From positions 1 to 63,447 of the forward strand of contig NZ_PYGA01000035.1 in NCBI RefSeq assembly GCF_003014485.1: 63,447 bases of DNA. The letters are read 5' to 3'. Under the pieces are notes generated by a model. The model was not told where the DNA came from. It saw only the letters and a program-made list of their open reading frames with translations, and did not search any database. The stretch is from Murinocardiopsis flavida. Lineage in GTDB: Bacteria > Actinomycetota > Actinomycetes > Streptosporangiales > Streptosporangiaceae. A program made the translations under genes and the position numbers. Below, piece after piece: positions 33,512 to 43,737 of this stretch (position 1 is its first letter; each line of letters opens with the position of its first letter).

Positions 33512-33703
33512 TAGATTTCGAGCGGTCAACGGTACAGGGGTGGTTGCGTTGCGTGATCATGGCGGCGTTCCGTGGCGGTCAGGTGCTGAGCTGGGCTGGT
33601 GCCGGTCTGTTCGGCGCGGCCGGCTCCGCTGACCGAAGTCGGCCACCGCGAATCTCTTGACAGGGATTTCGGGATCGCTTTTCGGGGCGACCCGTGTCGC
33701 CGC

Positions 33704-33709
33704 TAGGGT
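33704..33709 (+). promoter_or_regulatory. -10 box of leaderless marR promoter (TAGGGT)
   Basis: Six nt separate the box from GTG 33716, so transcription is expected to start at the codon itself. Confidence 0.5.
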
Positions 33710-33715
33710 GACGGT

Positions 33716-34246
33716 GTGGGAAACCCGCTCAGTCTTCCGTTCGACCCCATCGAGCGCGCGCACGACAACTGGACGCGCCGGTGGGGTCCTTCGCCTGCCA
33801 TGGCGGCCGTCACCTCGATCATGCGTGCGCAGCAGATCCTCATCGGCCGGCTCGACGCGACGCTCAAGCCGCACGCGCTGACCTTCGCGCGCTACGAGGC
33901 CCTGGTCCTGCTGACCTTCAGCGCCACGGGGGCCCTGCCGCTCGGCAAGATCGGCGAGCGGCTCATGGTGCACCCCACCAGCGTCACGAACTCCATCGAC
34001 CGGCTCGAACGCCAGGGGTTCGTGCGGCGCACGCCCAACCCCAGCGACGGCAGGGGGATCCTCGCCGAGATCACCGAGCCCGGCCGCCGCGTGGTCGAAG
34101 GCGCGACCGTCGACCTGCTCGCCATGGACTTCGGCCTCGACTGCTACGGCGAGGACGAGCTGTGGCACATCCACGAGCTGTTCAAGGAGCTGCGCGTGGG
34201 CTTCGGCGACTTCCCCGGCACGCCCTCCGGAGCGGCGGCCGACTGA
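33716..34246 (+). CDS. MarR-family transcriptional regulator
   Basis: 176 aa from GTG 33716. A winged-helix domain covers about 70-130: ALPLGKIGERLMVHPTSVTNSIDRLERQGFV (recognition helix) and the wing RRTPNPSDGRGILAEIT. It lies 64 bp upstream of the acyl-CoA mutase gene on the same strand, and an 18-bp near-perfect palindrome overlaps the mutase promoter. It is therefore the likely local regulator of the mutase, perhaps responding to an acyl-CoA. An unusual 40-residue N-terminal extension precedes the dimerisation helix. Confidence 0.9.
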   Translation: MGNPLSLPFDPIERAHDNWTRRWGPSPAMAAVTSIMRAQQILIGRLDATLKPHALTFARYEALVLLTFSATGALPLGKIGERLMVHPTSVTNSIDRLERQGFVRRTPNPSDGRGILAEITEPGRRVVEGATVDLLAMDFGLDCYGEDELWHIHELFKELRVGFGDFPGTPSGAAAD

Positions 34247-34285
34247 GCCGCGCCGCGCCCCCGCGGGCGGTGCCCTATGCACAAT

Positions 34286-34303
34286 TAGTTGGACGTCCTA
34301 CTA
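34286..34303. promoter_or_regulatory. candidate MarR operator (TAGTTGGACGTCCTACTA)
   Basis: An 18-bp palindrome with one asymmetric pair. It overlaps the -10 box of the mutase promoter, a position fit for repression. MarR proteins bind palindromes of this size. The assignment to the neighbouring regulator is inference. Confidence 0.65.
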
Positions 34304-34304
34304 T
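34299..34304 (+). promoter_or_regulatory. -10 box of leaderless mutase promoter (TACTAT)
   Basis: Six nt lie between TACTAT and ATG 34311, so the predicted start site is the A of the codon. There is no ribosome-binding site. Confidence 0.6.
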
Positions 34305-34310
34305 TAGGGC

Positions 34311-36008
34311 ATGGACCCGATCATCGAGGAGGGGCGCGCCCGCTGGCAGGCACGCTACGACTCCGCCCGCACGCGCGACGCCGACTTCAGCACGCTGTCC
34401 GGTCGCGAGGTCGCCCCGGTCTACGGCCCGCCCGAGGGCGCCGACCAGCCCGGGTTCGAGCGCATCGGGTGGCCGGGGGAGTACCCCTACACCCGCGGCC
34501 TGTACCCCACCGGATACCGCGGCCGGTCCTGGACCATCCGGCAGTTCGCCGGATTCGGCAACGCCGTGCAGACCAACGAGCGCTACAAGATGATCCTCGC
34601 CTCGGGCGGCGGCGGGCTCTCCGTCGCCTTCGACATGCCCACGCTCATGGGGCGCGACTCCGACGACCCCCACTCCTTGGGCGAGGTCGGGCACTGCGGC
34701 GTCGCCATCGACTCGGCGGCCGACATGGACGTCCTGTTCGACGGCATCCCGCTCGGCGACATCAGCACCTCGATGACCATCAGCGGCCCCGCCGTCCCGA
34801 TGTTCTGCATGTACCTGGTCGCGGCCGAGCGCCAGGGCGTCGACCCGGCGATCCTCAACGGCACCTTGCAGACCGACATCTTCAAGGAGTACATCGCGCA
34901 GAAGGAGTGGCTGTACCCGCCGGAGCCGCACCTGCGACTCATCGGCGACCTCATGGAGTACACCACCGCCGAGATCCCCGCGTTCAAGCCGCTGTCGGTC
35001 TCCGGGTACCACATCCGCGAGGCAGGGGCCACGGCCGCCCAGGAGCTCGCGTTCACCCTCGCCGACGGCTTCGGCTACGTGGAGCTGGGGCTTTCGCGCG
35101 GGCTCGACGTCGACACCTTCGCGCCCGGCCTGTCGTTCTTCTTCGACGCGCACGTCGACTTCTTCGAGGAGATCGCGAAGTTCCGCGCGGCCCGCCGCAT
35201 CTGGGCGCGGTGGATGCGCGACCACTTCGGCGCCACCAGCCCCAAGGCCCAGTGGCTGCGCTTCCACACCCAGACCGCCGGCGTCTCCCTCACGGCCCAG
35301 CAGCCCTACAACAACGTGGTGCGCACCGCCACCGAGGCGCTGTCCGCCGTCCTCGGCGGCACCAACTCGCTGCACACCAACGCGCTCGACGAGACCCTGG
35401 CGCTGCCCACCGAGCAGTCCGCCGAGATCGCGCTGCGCACCCAGCAGGTCCTGATGGAGGAGACCGGCGTCGGTAACGTCGCCGACCCCCTCGGCGGCTC
35501 CTACTACGTCGAGGCCCTCACCGACCAGATCGAGGCCGATGCCGAGCGGATCTTCGAGAAGATCCTGCACATGGGCGGCGGCGCAGCGGCCGAGCACGCC
35601 ATCGGCCCCATGACGTCGGGCATCCTCGCCGGCATCGACAACGGCTGGTTCAGCTCCGAGATCGCCGAGTCCGCCTTCCAGTACCAGCAGGCGCTGGAGA
35701 AGGGCGACAAGCGCATCGTCGGGATGAACTGCCACACCTCGACCGTCTCCGGCGAACTGGAGATCCTGCGGATCAGCCACGAGGTCGAGCGCGAGCAGAA
35801 CCGCGTCCTCACCGAGCGCCGCGCGGCCCGCGACGACGCCGCGGTCACAGCGGCGCTCGACGCCCTGCTGCGCGCGGTCCGAGACCCCGCCGGGGGCAAC
35901 CTCATCCCGGTGATCATGGACGCCGCGCGCGCCGAGGCCACCCTCGGCGAGATCTGCCACACCATGGGCGAGGAGTACGGCACCTACACGGAGGTCCCCC
36001 GCTTCTGA
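34311..36008 (+). CDS. icmA: acyl-CoA mutase large subunit, isobutyryl-CoA mutase type
   Basis: 565 aa, the length of IcmA and shorter than full methylmalonyl-CoA mutases because there is no C-terminal B12-binding domain (no DxHxxG). Substrate-pocket residues are of the isobutyryl type: Phe 79 in [11 protein letters not shown] (Tyr in methylmalonyl mutases) and Gln 197 in YIAQKEW (Arg in methylmalonyl mutases). It interconverts isobutyryl- and n-butyryl-CoA with coenzyme B12. The small B12-binding subunit is not in the window. The adenosyltransferase, MeaB and epimerase encoded nearby fit. Related mutases of altered specificity cannot be fully excluded. Confidence 0.88.
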   Translation: MDPIIEEGRARWQARYDSARTRDADFSTLSGREVAPVYGPPEGADQPGFERIGWPGEYPYTRGLYPTGYRGRSWTIRQFAGFGNAVQTNERYKMILASGGGGLSVAFDMPTLMGRDSDDPHSLGEVGHCGVAIDSAADMDVLFDGIPLGDISTSMTISGPAVPMFCMYLVAAERQGVDPAILNGTLQTDIFKEYIAQKEWLYPPEPHLRLIGDLMEYTTAEIPAFKPLSVSGYHIREAGATAAQELAFTLADGFGYVELGLSRGLDVDTFAPGLSFFFDAHVDFFEEIAKFRAARRIWARWMRDHFGATSPKAQWLRFHTQTAGVSLTAQQPYNNVVRTATEALSAVLGGTNSLHTNALDETLALPTEQSAEIALRTQQVLMEETGVGNVADPLGGSYYVEALTDQIEADAERIFEKILHMGGGAAAEHAIGPMTSGILAGIDNGWFSSEIAESAFQYQQALEKGDKRIVGMNCHTSTVSGELEILRISHEVEREQNRVLTERRAARDDAAVTAALDALLRAVRDPAGGNLIPVIMDAARAEATLGEICHTMGEEYGTYTEVPRF

Positions 36009-36160
36009 CCGGAGCCGCCGGTGCGTCCGGGGCCGCCCCGGCGCGCCCGGCGGCGGCGCGGAGCGCGGCGCGCTTCACCCGGCCCGGCAGCGCCGCGGGA
36101 ACCCGTCCGGGCTCGCCCGCCGGTTCCTCGACGGTGCCTGCGATACGGCAGGATGGAGGC

Positions 36161-37102
36161 ATGCAGCCTTCGGACTTCTCCATGCATAGCGCGGTCGACC
36201 TCGGGGCCCGTAAGGCGGCCCTGGAGCGCGACGCCAAGCGGCAGGCCGAGCAGAGCTCCGGCACCGCCAACCCCTATTCCGTCGACGTCACCGAAGAGAA
36301 CTTCCAGGCCGAGGTCCTGGAGGGATCCACGAGGGCGCCGGTCGTCATCGCCCTGCTGCAAGCCCGCTCCGAGCAGTCGGCGCAGGTCGAGAGCGCCCTC
36401 GACCGGCTGGCCATCGCCGCGGGCGGCCAGTGGCTGGTCGCGAAGATCGACGTCCAGGCGAGCCCGCAGCTCGCCCAGGCGCTCCAGGCGCCCGGCGTGC
36501 CCATGGTCGCGATGGTCATCGGGGGCCAGGTCGTGCCCGGCCCCACCGGCCCGGCGACCGAGGAGCAGCTGCGCGAGTGGCTCCAGCAGGTCTTCGACGC
36601 CCTCCGCCAGCAAGGCGTACTCCCGCAGGACTACACCGGGCTGGGGGCGCCCGGCGAGGCGGCGGAGGAGCAGCAGGCCGGCGAGGCGCCCGACCCCGTC
36701 CAGTCCGAGGCCGAGGAGGCCATGCGGCGCGGCGACATCGCCGCAGCCGAGGCCGCGTTCGCCAAGGCGCTGGAGGCCGACCCCGCCGACGAATCCGCCA
36801 AGCTCGGGCTCGCCCAGGTCCGCCTTGTCGACCGGGTGCGGTCGCTCGACCCCGACGCCGCCCGCGCGTCGGCCGACGCCGCGCCCGACGACGTCGCGGC
36901 CCAGTTGGCGGCCGCCGACGTCGACATGTACGGCGGGATGTTCGACGCGGCCTTCGAGCGGCTCATCGCCACGGTGCGCCGCACCCGCGACGACGACCGC
37001 GACAAGGCCCGTACGCACCTGCTGTCGCTGTTCGACCTGCTCCCGGCGGGCGACCCCCGCATCGCCAAGGCCCGCAGGGGCCTCACCTCGGCGCTGTTCT
37101 AG
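36161..37102 (+). CDS. YbbN-like thioredoxin-fold co-chaperone with TPR region
   Basis: 313 aa. A thioredoxin fold spans about 40-145 (VDVTEENFQAEVLE, PVVIALLQARSEQSAQ, LVAKIDVQASPQLAQALQAPGVPMV). The CxxC active site is replaced by Q-A-R-S-E-Q, so it cannot be a dithiol reductase. A Glu/Ala-rich linker leads to TPR-like helices (AEEAMRRGDIAAAEAAFAKALEADPAD). This layout is that of YbbN/CnoX-type proteins that hold or pass unfolded clients. ATG 36161 follows CAGGAT at 6 nt, so a leaderless mRNA is possible. GGAGG sits only one base before it. Confidence 0.88.
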   Translation: MQPSDFSMHSAVDLGARKAALERDAKRQAEQSSGTANPYSVDVTEENFQAEVLEGSTRAPVVIALLQARSEQSAQVESALDRLAIAAGGQWLVAKIDVQASPQLAQALQAPGVPMVAMVIGGQVVPGPTGPATEEQLREWLQQVFDALRQQGVLPQDYTGLGAPGEAAEEQQAGEAPDPVQSEAEEAMRRGDIAAAEAAFAKALEADPADESAKLGLAQVRLVDRVRSLDPDAARASADAAPDDVAAQLAAADVDMYGGMFDAAFERLIATVRRTRDDDRDKARTHLLSLFDLLPAGDPRIAKARRGLTSALF

Positions 37103-37332
37103 CGACGGCGCGCGGGGCGGGCCCGCCGCGGCCCGCCCCGCCCCGCGGCACCGCCGGTGCCGCGCGCGTCCGGCGGCGCCGGGTGCGGCCCGGCCGGTCA
37201 CGGCGTCATATTCGGGCGTTCGCAGGGTAGGACCACCCCCGAACGGTGTTCTCCCGGCGGTGCGGTCCCGACGCATCGGCAGAACACGGTCCGCGACAGG
37301 ACGGCGGTCCGCGACCGGCAGGCGGTGAACCG

Positions 37333-38028
37333 ATGAACTACGTGGTGACGATCTCCGCGACCTTTGGTTCGGGGGGCAGCGTGATCGGCCCCGCCGTTGC
37401 CGAACGACTCGGCGTGCCCTTCCTCGACCGCGCCATCCCCGGTGAGGTGGCCCGCGACATCGGCTGCTCGCTGGAGGACGTACTCGAACACGACGACCGC
37501 GCCCCCACGGGCTTCGACCGGCTGCTGGCGAGCGCGGCCCGCCTGCCCAGCGTCACCATGGGCAGCGTCGACACCACCTTCATCGGTGCGACCGACGGCG
37601 ACGGGCGGCTGCTCTACGACCAGGAGTTCGTCGAGAACACCGAGCGGGTCATCGGCAAGGTCGCCGCCGACGGCGGGGTCGTCCTCGGCCGCGCGGCGGC
37701 CCTCGTCCTCGCCGAGGACGACCGCGCGCTGCACGTCCGCCTCGACGGACCCAAGGAGCAACGGCTGAGCCGCGCGATCGCCATGCGCGAGGGCGCGAGC
37801 AGGGAGGCCCTCGCCTGGGGTGCGCCGCCGGCCGACGAGTGGCGCGAGCCCACAATGCGCGAACTCGACGACAACGACCGCGCCCGGTCGGCCTACGTCC
37901 GCCGGTTCTACCGCGCCGACGCCGCCAGCCCGCGGCACTACCACCTCGTTGTCGACTCCACCGCGATCGCGGTGGAGAGCTGCGTGGATATCGTGGTACG
38001 ACTCGCCCGCGAACGCGCGGGCGCCTGA
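37333..38028 (+). CDS. cytidylate kinase-like family protein
   Basis: 231 aa. A P-loop variant ATFGSGGSVIGPAVAERLG (8-26) is followed by PFLDRAIP, GGVVLGRAAALVL and ALHVRLDGPKEQRLSRAI. These match the cytidylate_kinase2 family found in many bacteria. Members transfer phosphate between nucleotides or have unproven roles, and the true CMP kinase is probably elsewhere. ATG 37333 is preceded by a weak RBS. Its neighbours are a YbbN-like gene and malic enzyme. Confidence 0.82.
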   Translation: MNYVVTISATFGSGGSVIGPAVAERLGVPFLDRAIPGEVARDIGCSLEDVLEHDDRAPTGFDRLLASAARLPSVTMGSVDTTFIGATDGDGRLLYDQEFVENTERVIGKVAADGGVVLGRAAALVLAEDDRALHVRLDGPKEQRLSRAIAMREGASREALAWGAPPADEWREPTMRELDDNDRARSAYVRRFYRADAASPRHYHLVVDSTAIAVESCVDIVVRLARERAGA

Positions 38029-38233
38029 CCGCACGACGCACGTCCCCGGTGCAGGCCCGGCGGTGCCCGCCGCACGGCCCGCGCCGTCCGGGCGCGCGTC
38101 CCGATCCGGCCGCACCAGAACCGAACATGCGCCCCGCCCCGAATCACGTCCGATCCGGGTGCAGGTCACGTCGTGGCAATGGCACCATTACGAGTGCATC
38201 CGTGCGGAGCAGCCGTGAATTGAGGAGCAGAGC

Positions 38234-39637
<1,404 letters not shown>

Positions 39638-39745
39638 CGGACGTCGGCCGGCTCGCGCCGACCGCGGGCGGTCGCTACCCTCATGGGCATCCGGAGGTGC
39701 CCTCGGCCAGGTGCCGGACGAAGCCGTTCAGGGTATGGGGTGGGC

Positions 39746-40330
39746 ATGGACCAGCGGAGTCTGACCGGTCACCTGCTGGTGGCCACGCCCTTGCTGGAAG
39801 ACCCCAACTTTCGGCGATCGGTCGTCTTCATGATCGACGACGACACCTCCGAAGGCTCCATCGGAGTGATCGTCAACCGGCCCTCCGACCTCCCGGTCTC
39901 CGACGTCCTCGCCGAATGGGGCGGCTACACCAGCTCTCCCTCGGTCATGTTCTCGGGCGGGCCGGTGGGCGCCGGCTCCGGGCTCGCACTGGGCGTCCCC
40001 GGCGCCGAGTCCGCGCCGCTGGGCTGGCGGCCCCTGGCGAACGTGGCGGAGTCCTCGCAGGTGGGCGGCCTCGGCACCATCGACCTCGACACCCCGCCGG
40101 AGCTCCTGGGCGACGCGCTCGGCCGGCTGCGCGTCTTCGCGGGCTACGCGGGGTGGAGCGCCGGCCAGCTCGGCGACGAGATCGAGGAGGGCGCGTGGTA
40201 CGTGCTGTCCGCGACCCCCGACGACGTGTTCTGCGACGAGCCCGGCGGGCTGTGGGCGCAGGTGCTGCGCAGGCAGGGCGGCGAACTCGCGCTGTTGGCG
40301 ACGTTTCCCGACGACCCCACGTTGAATTAG
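39746..40330 (+). CDS. YqgE/AlgH family protein (UPF0301)
   Basis: 194 aa. Family hallmarks are TGHLLVATPLLEDPNFRRSVVFMIDDD, GSIGVIVNRPSD, FSGGPVG and a C-terminal AGYAGWSAGQLGDEIEEGAWY. The family is widespread and has no firmly known function. ATG 39746 begins exactly at the conserved domain. The DUF3039 gene follows 43 bp after the stop. Confidence 0.9.
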   Translation: MDQRSLTGHLLVATPLLEDPNFRRSVVFMIDDDTSEGSIGVIVNRPSDLPVSDVLAEWGGYTSSPSVMFSGGPVGAGSGLALGVPGAESAPLGWRPLANVAESSQVGGLGTIDLDTPPELLGDALGRLRVFAGYAGWSAGQLGDEIEEGAWYVLSATPDDVFCDEPGGLWAQVLRRQGGELALLATFPDDPTLN

Positions 40331-40373
40331 GCATGCCCGTGCTGCGGCTAACGTGTGAGCAGACACAGGAGGA

Positions 40374-40634
40374 GTGAGCGAGCCGATGCCCATGGATCAG
40401 GTAATCGTCAACAAGGTGCTGCCGGACAGCGACACCCGGCCCGACATCTCGCACGACGACGGCGACCGCGAGCGGTTCGCCCATTACGTGCAGAAGGACA
40501 AGATCACCGCGAGTGCCGTCTCCGGCGACCCTGTCATCGCCCTGTGCGGCAAGGTCTGGGTGCCCAACCGCGACCCCAAGAAGTTCCCGGTGTGCCCCGA
40601 GTGCAAGAAGATCTACGAGGAGATGATGTCCTGA
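40374..40634 (+). CDS. DUF3039 protein
   Basis: 86 aa. The conserved actinobacterial DUF3039 pattern is ERFAHYVQKDKITASAVSG, IALCGKVWVPNRDPKKFPVCPECKKIYE. The Cys and His residues suggest a small zinc ribbon. GTG 40374 is only one base from AGGAGG, so ATG 40386 or 40392 may be the true start, shortening the protein by 4-6 residues. Function unknown. Confidence 0.85.
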   Translation: MSEPMPMDQVIVNKVLPDSDTRPDISHDDGDRERFAHYVQKDKITASAVSGDPVIALCGKVWVPNRDPKKFPVCPECKKIYEEMMS

Positions 40635-40788
40635 TCCCGGGACACCGGCAGCCGATCCCCACGTCCTAGTCCCTGCCCCGCGGTGGCGTGCGACCACGCA
40701 GGCCGGGGTACCTCCAACGGCCGCGAGCCGACCGCGCGCCGCACCCCGTGCGGCGGGCCGCGCAGCGGCCGCGATACAGGTAGGTCAC

Positions 40789-41601
40789 ATGGTTTCCACG
40801 TCCGAGCGCCGTTCGCATCGCGGGGGCCGGCGGCGCGGCGGGCGCGCCCGGGGCGGGCGGCGCCGCGGCCCGTCGCGGCGCGCACCCACCACAGCGGGCG
40901 ACGTGGTGCGCGGTGTCTTCCGCACCATCGGCGAGCTGATGTTCACCGCCGGCCTGGTCATGCTGCTGTTCGCCGCGTTCCAGGTCTACGGCAAGCAGTT
41001 CGAGACCGACAAGGAGCAGGACCAGCTCGCCAAGGGCCTGGAGAGCCAGTGGGAGAAGGGCCCCGACTCCAAGCCGCTGCCGGGGTCGGCGAACAGCCGC
41101 ATGTACATCCCGAGCCTCGACCTCGACTGGGTCGTCGTGAACGGGGTGGAGCAGGAGGACATCAAGTACAGCCCCGGCCACTACCCCTACACCGCCGACG
41201 CCGGGCAGAAGGGCAACTACTCCGTGGCGGGGCACCGCACCCCCGGCATCTTCTGGGACCTCGACCGGTTGCGCGACGGAGACGACATCGTCCTCGAGGA
41301 CGCCGAGAACTTCTACACCTACAAGGTGGTCGAGGACGAGGTCATCACGCCCGACCAGATGCGGGTGGTGGCCCCCGACCCGTTCGCCGACGGCGCCGAC
41401 CCCTTCGACAAGGCGCAGCGCAAGACCGCCGACAAGGCGATGCTCACCCTCACCACCTGCCACCCCAAGTTGCAGAACGCGCACCGCTACATCGTGCACG
41501 CCGAACTCGCCGAGACCCGGTCCAAGGACAAGGGCATGCCCGACAACATCGCCGACATGGCGCCCGAGGAGGGCGCCATGGCCGAGAAGAAGGGGGAGTG
41601 A
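40789..41601 (+). CDS. class E sortase
   Basis: 270 aa. An extremely Arg-rich cytoplasmic N-terminus (about 1-35) precedes one membrane anchor (about 43-67). The extracellular sortase domain has catalytic His 149 (VAGHRT), Cys 224 (LTLTTCHP) and Arg 233 (AHRYIVHA). Class E sortases attach LAXTG-type proteins to the cell wall or process pili-like proteins in high-GC actinobacteria. No sorted substrate is encoded in the window. A 60-aa membrane protein follows 7 bp downstream. Confidence 0.93.
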   Translation: MVSTSERRSHRGGRRRGGRARGGRRRGPSRRAPTTAGDVVRGVFRTIGELMFTAGLVMLLFAAFQVYGKQFETDKEQDQLAKGLESQWEKGPDSKPLPGSANSRMYIPSLDLDWVVVNGVEQEDIKYSPGHYPYTADAGQKGNYSVAGHRTPGIFWDLDRLRDGDDIVLEDAENFYTYKVVEDEVITPDQMRVVAPDPFADGADPFDKAQRKTADKAMLTLTTCHPKLQNAHRYIVHAELAETRSKDKGMPDNIADMAPEEGAMAEKKGE

Positions 41602-41608
41602 GGCGACC

Positions 41609-41791
41609 GTGTACGGCCTGATCTGGCGCATCCTGCCCGGCCCGTGGTTCGTGAAGTTGGTGTTGTTCCTCGCACTCGTCGCGGCGGCGGTCTGGGCGCT
41701 GTGGTTCGTCGTGTTCCCGTGGGCCGACCCGTACATGCCGTTCAACGACGGCGCCGTCGACACCGGGGGCGCCGGCGCCCCCGCCGACTGA
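41609..41791 (+). CDS. small membrane protein linked to sortase
   Basis: 60 aa from GTG 41609, 7 bp after the sortase stop. One membrane helix (KLVLFLALVAAAVWALWFVVF) is followed by a short exposed acidic/Gly tail (WADPYMPFNDGAVDTGG). A small protein of this kind accompanies class E sortases in many actinomycetes. Role unknown, possibly a sortase accessory (inference). Confidence 0.75.
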   Translation: MYGLIWRILPGPWFVKLVLFLALVAAAVWALWFVVFPWADPYMPFNDGAVDTGGAGAPAD

Positions 41792-41905
41792 GCGGGCGGC
41801 CCCGCCCGGCGGCGCGCCGCCGGGCGCCACGCCCCCCGGGCGCGCACGCCCGACGTCGGCACGGGCCGATACCCTCGTCCTCGTGAGAGCACAGGGACCC
41901 CGGGG

Positions 41906-43615
41906 ATGACACTGCTGTACACCGAAACCGACGAACGCCTGCGCGGCCTGCGCACATGGCAGCGCGACGCCTACGAGGAGTACTTCCGGCGCGAACCGCG
42001 CGACTTCCTCGCAGTGGCCACACCGGGGGCGGGCAAGACCACCTTCGCGCTGACCCTCGCCGCCGCGCTGCTGGCCCGCCACACCATCCGCGCGGTCACC
42101 ATCGTCTGCCCCACCGAGCACCTGAAGAAGCAGTGGGCCGACGCCGCAGCCCGGTTCGGCATCGCCATCAACCCCGAGTACAAGAACGGCGAGGGGGCGC
42201 TGGCCCAGCACTACGTCGGCGTCGCCGTCACCTACGCCCAGGTCGCGGCGCACCCCATGCTGCACCGCAACCGCACCGAGGCGCGCCGCACCCTGGTCAT
42301 CTTCGACGAGGTGCACCACGCCGGCGACGCCCTGTCGTGGGGCGAGGCGGTGCGCGAGGCGTTCGACCCCGCCGCGCGGCGGCTCTCGCTCACGGGCACC
42401 CCGTTCCGGTCCGACGTCAACCCGATCCCGTTCGTCGACTACGTCCAGGACCACAACGGCGTGCGGCGGTGCTCCTGGGACTACAGCTACGGCTACGCCC
42501 CCGCGCTGGCCGACGGCGTGGTGCGGCCCGTCATCTTCATGGCCTACTCCGGCGAGATGCGCTGGCGCACCAAGGCGGGCGACGAACTCGCCGCCCGGCT
42601 CGGCGAACCCCTCACCCAGGACGCCCTCGCGCAGGCGTGGCGCGCCGCGCTCGACCCCAAGGGCGACTGGATCAAGAAGGTCCTCGCCGCGGCCGACCGC
42701 CGCCTCACCGAGGTCCGCAACACCACACCGGACGCCGGCGGCCTCGTCATCGCCAGCGACCACGAGAACGCCCGCGCCTACGCCCGCATCCTGCGGCAGA
42801 TCACCGGCAAGGGCGCCACCGTCGTGCTGTCCGACGACCCCACGGCGTCCAAGAAGATCAAGCAGTTCACCGAGTCCGACGACCGCTGGATGGTCGCGGT
42901 GCGCATGGTCTCCGAGGGGGTCGACGTGCCGCGCCTGATGGTGGGCGTCTACGCCACCTCCACCAGCACCGCCCTGTTCTTCGCCCAGGCCGTCGGCCGC
43001 TTCGTGCGGGTGCGCCGCCGGGGCGAGTTCGCGTCGGTGTTCCTGCCGTCGGTGCCCACCCTGCTGGAGTACGCGGGGGAGATGGAGCGCGAGCGCGACC
43101 ACGCGCTCGACCGCCCCCTCAAGGAGGGCGAGTTCCCCGAGGAGGACCTGCTCCAGGAGGCCCGCCGCAAGCGCGACACACCCGACGTCGGCGAGGTGCT
43201 GCCGTTCGAGACCATGGAGGCGTCGGCGGAGTTCGACCGCGCGCTCTACGACGGCGGCGAGTTCGGCGGCGGCAGCCCCGACTCCCCCGAGGAGGAGGAC
43301 TTCCTCGGCCTGCCGGGGCTCCTCGAACCCGACCAGGTCGCGCACCTGCTGAGCAGGCGCAAGGCCGACCAGAAGGCGAACCAGCGCAAGGCGCCCGTCG
43401 AAGAGGGCCCTGCGGTCCACGAGCGGGTCGCCGAGCTCCGCAAGGAGCTGAACGGACTCGTCGGCGCGTGGCACCACCGCACCGGCCAGCCGCACGGCAT
43501 GATCCACACCGAGCTGCGCCGCGCCTGCGGGGGGCCGCCCATCGCCCAGGCCAGCGAGGCGCAGATCCGCGACCGGATCCGGAAACTGCGGACCTGGGCC
43601 ACCGGCGGCGCCTAG
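41906..43615 (+). CDS. DEAD/DEAH-box (XPB-like) helicase
   Basis: 569 aa. Superfamily-2 motifs are RTWQRDAY (Q-like), Walker A ATPGAGKTT (38-46), VICPTEHLKKQW, DEVHHAGD, SLTGTPFR and the C-lobe MVSEGVDVPRLM and QAVGRFVRVRR. The C-terminal 150 residues are acidic and Arg/Lys-rich with no recognised domain. The layout resembles XPB/RecG-independent helicases conserved in actinomycetes. Role in DNA repair or transcription is not proven. It starts with a good RBS (GGGG) at 41906. Confidence 0.88.
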   Translation: MTLLYTETDERLRGLRTWQRDAYEEYFRREPRDFLAVATPGAGKTTFALTLAAALLARHTIRAVTIVCPTEHLKKQWADAAARFGIAINPEYKNGEGALAQHYVGVAVTYAQVAAHPMLHRNRTEARRTLVIFDEVHHAGDALSWGEAVREAFDPAARRLSLTGTPFRSDVNPIPFVDYVQDHNGVRRCSWDYSYGYAPALADGVVRPVIFMAYSGEMRWRTKAGDELAARLGEPLTQDALAQAWRAALDPKGDWIKKVLAAADRRLTEVRNTTPDAGGLVIASDHENARAYARILRQITGKGATVVLSDDPTASKKIKQFTESDDRWMVAVRMVSEGVDVPRLMVGVYATSTSTALFFAQAVGRFVRVRRRGEFASVFLPSVPTLLEYAGEMERERDHALDRPLKEGEFPEEDLLQEARRKRDTPDVGEVLPFETMEASAEFDRALYDGGEFGGGSPDSPEEEDFLGLPGLLEPDQVAHLLSRRKADQKANQRKAPVEEGPAVHERVAELRKELNGLVGAWHHRTGQPHGMIHTELRRACGGPPIAQASEAQIRDRIRKLRTWATGGA

Positions 43616-43737
43616 GCTCGGCGCCTGGGCCCGGCGCGCGGGCGCCGGGCCCCGTACGGCACCAAGTGGCAAAAACCTCGCAATGCGACCGAGTCGGAAC
43701 GAGACCATGCGCAATCAACTCACTACAGTCCGTAGCT

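Larger units (their letters stand above)
33365..33715. other. 351-bp divergent promoter region (chitinase / MarR)
   Basis: No gene. It contains the AT-rich palindrome at 33495-33511 on the chitinase side. On the MarR side TTGACA occurs at 33658-33663 and a TAGGGT -10 box at 33704-33709. Confidence 0.6.
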
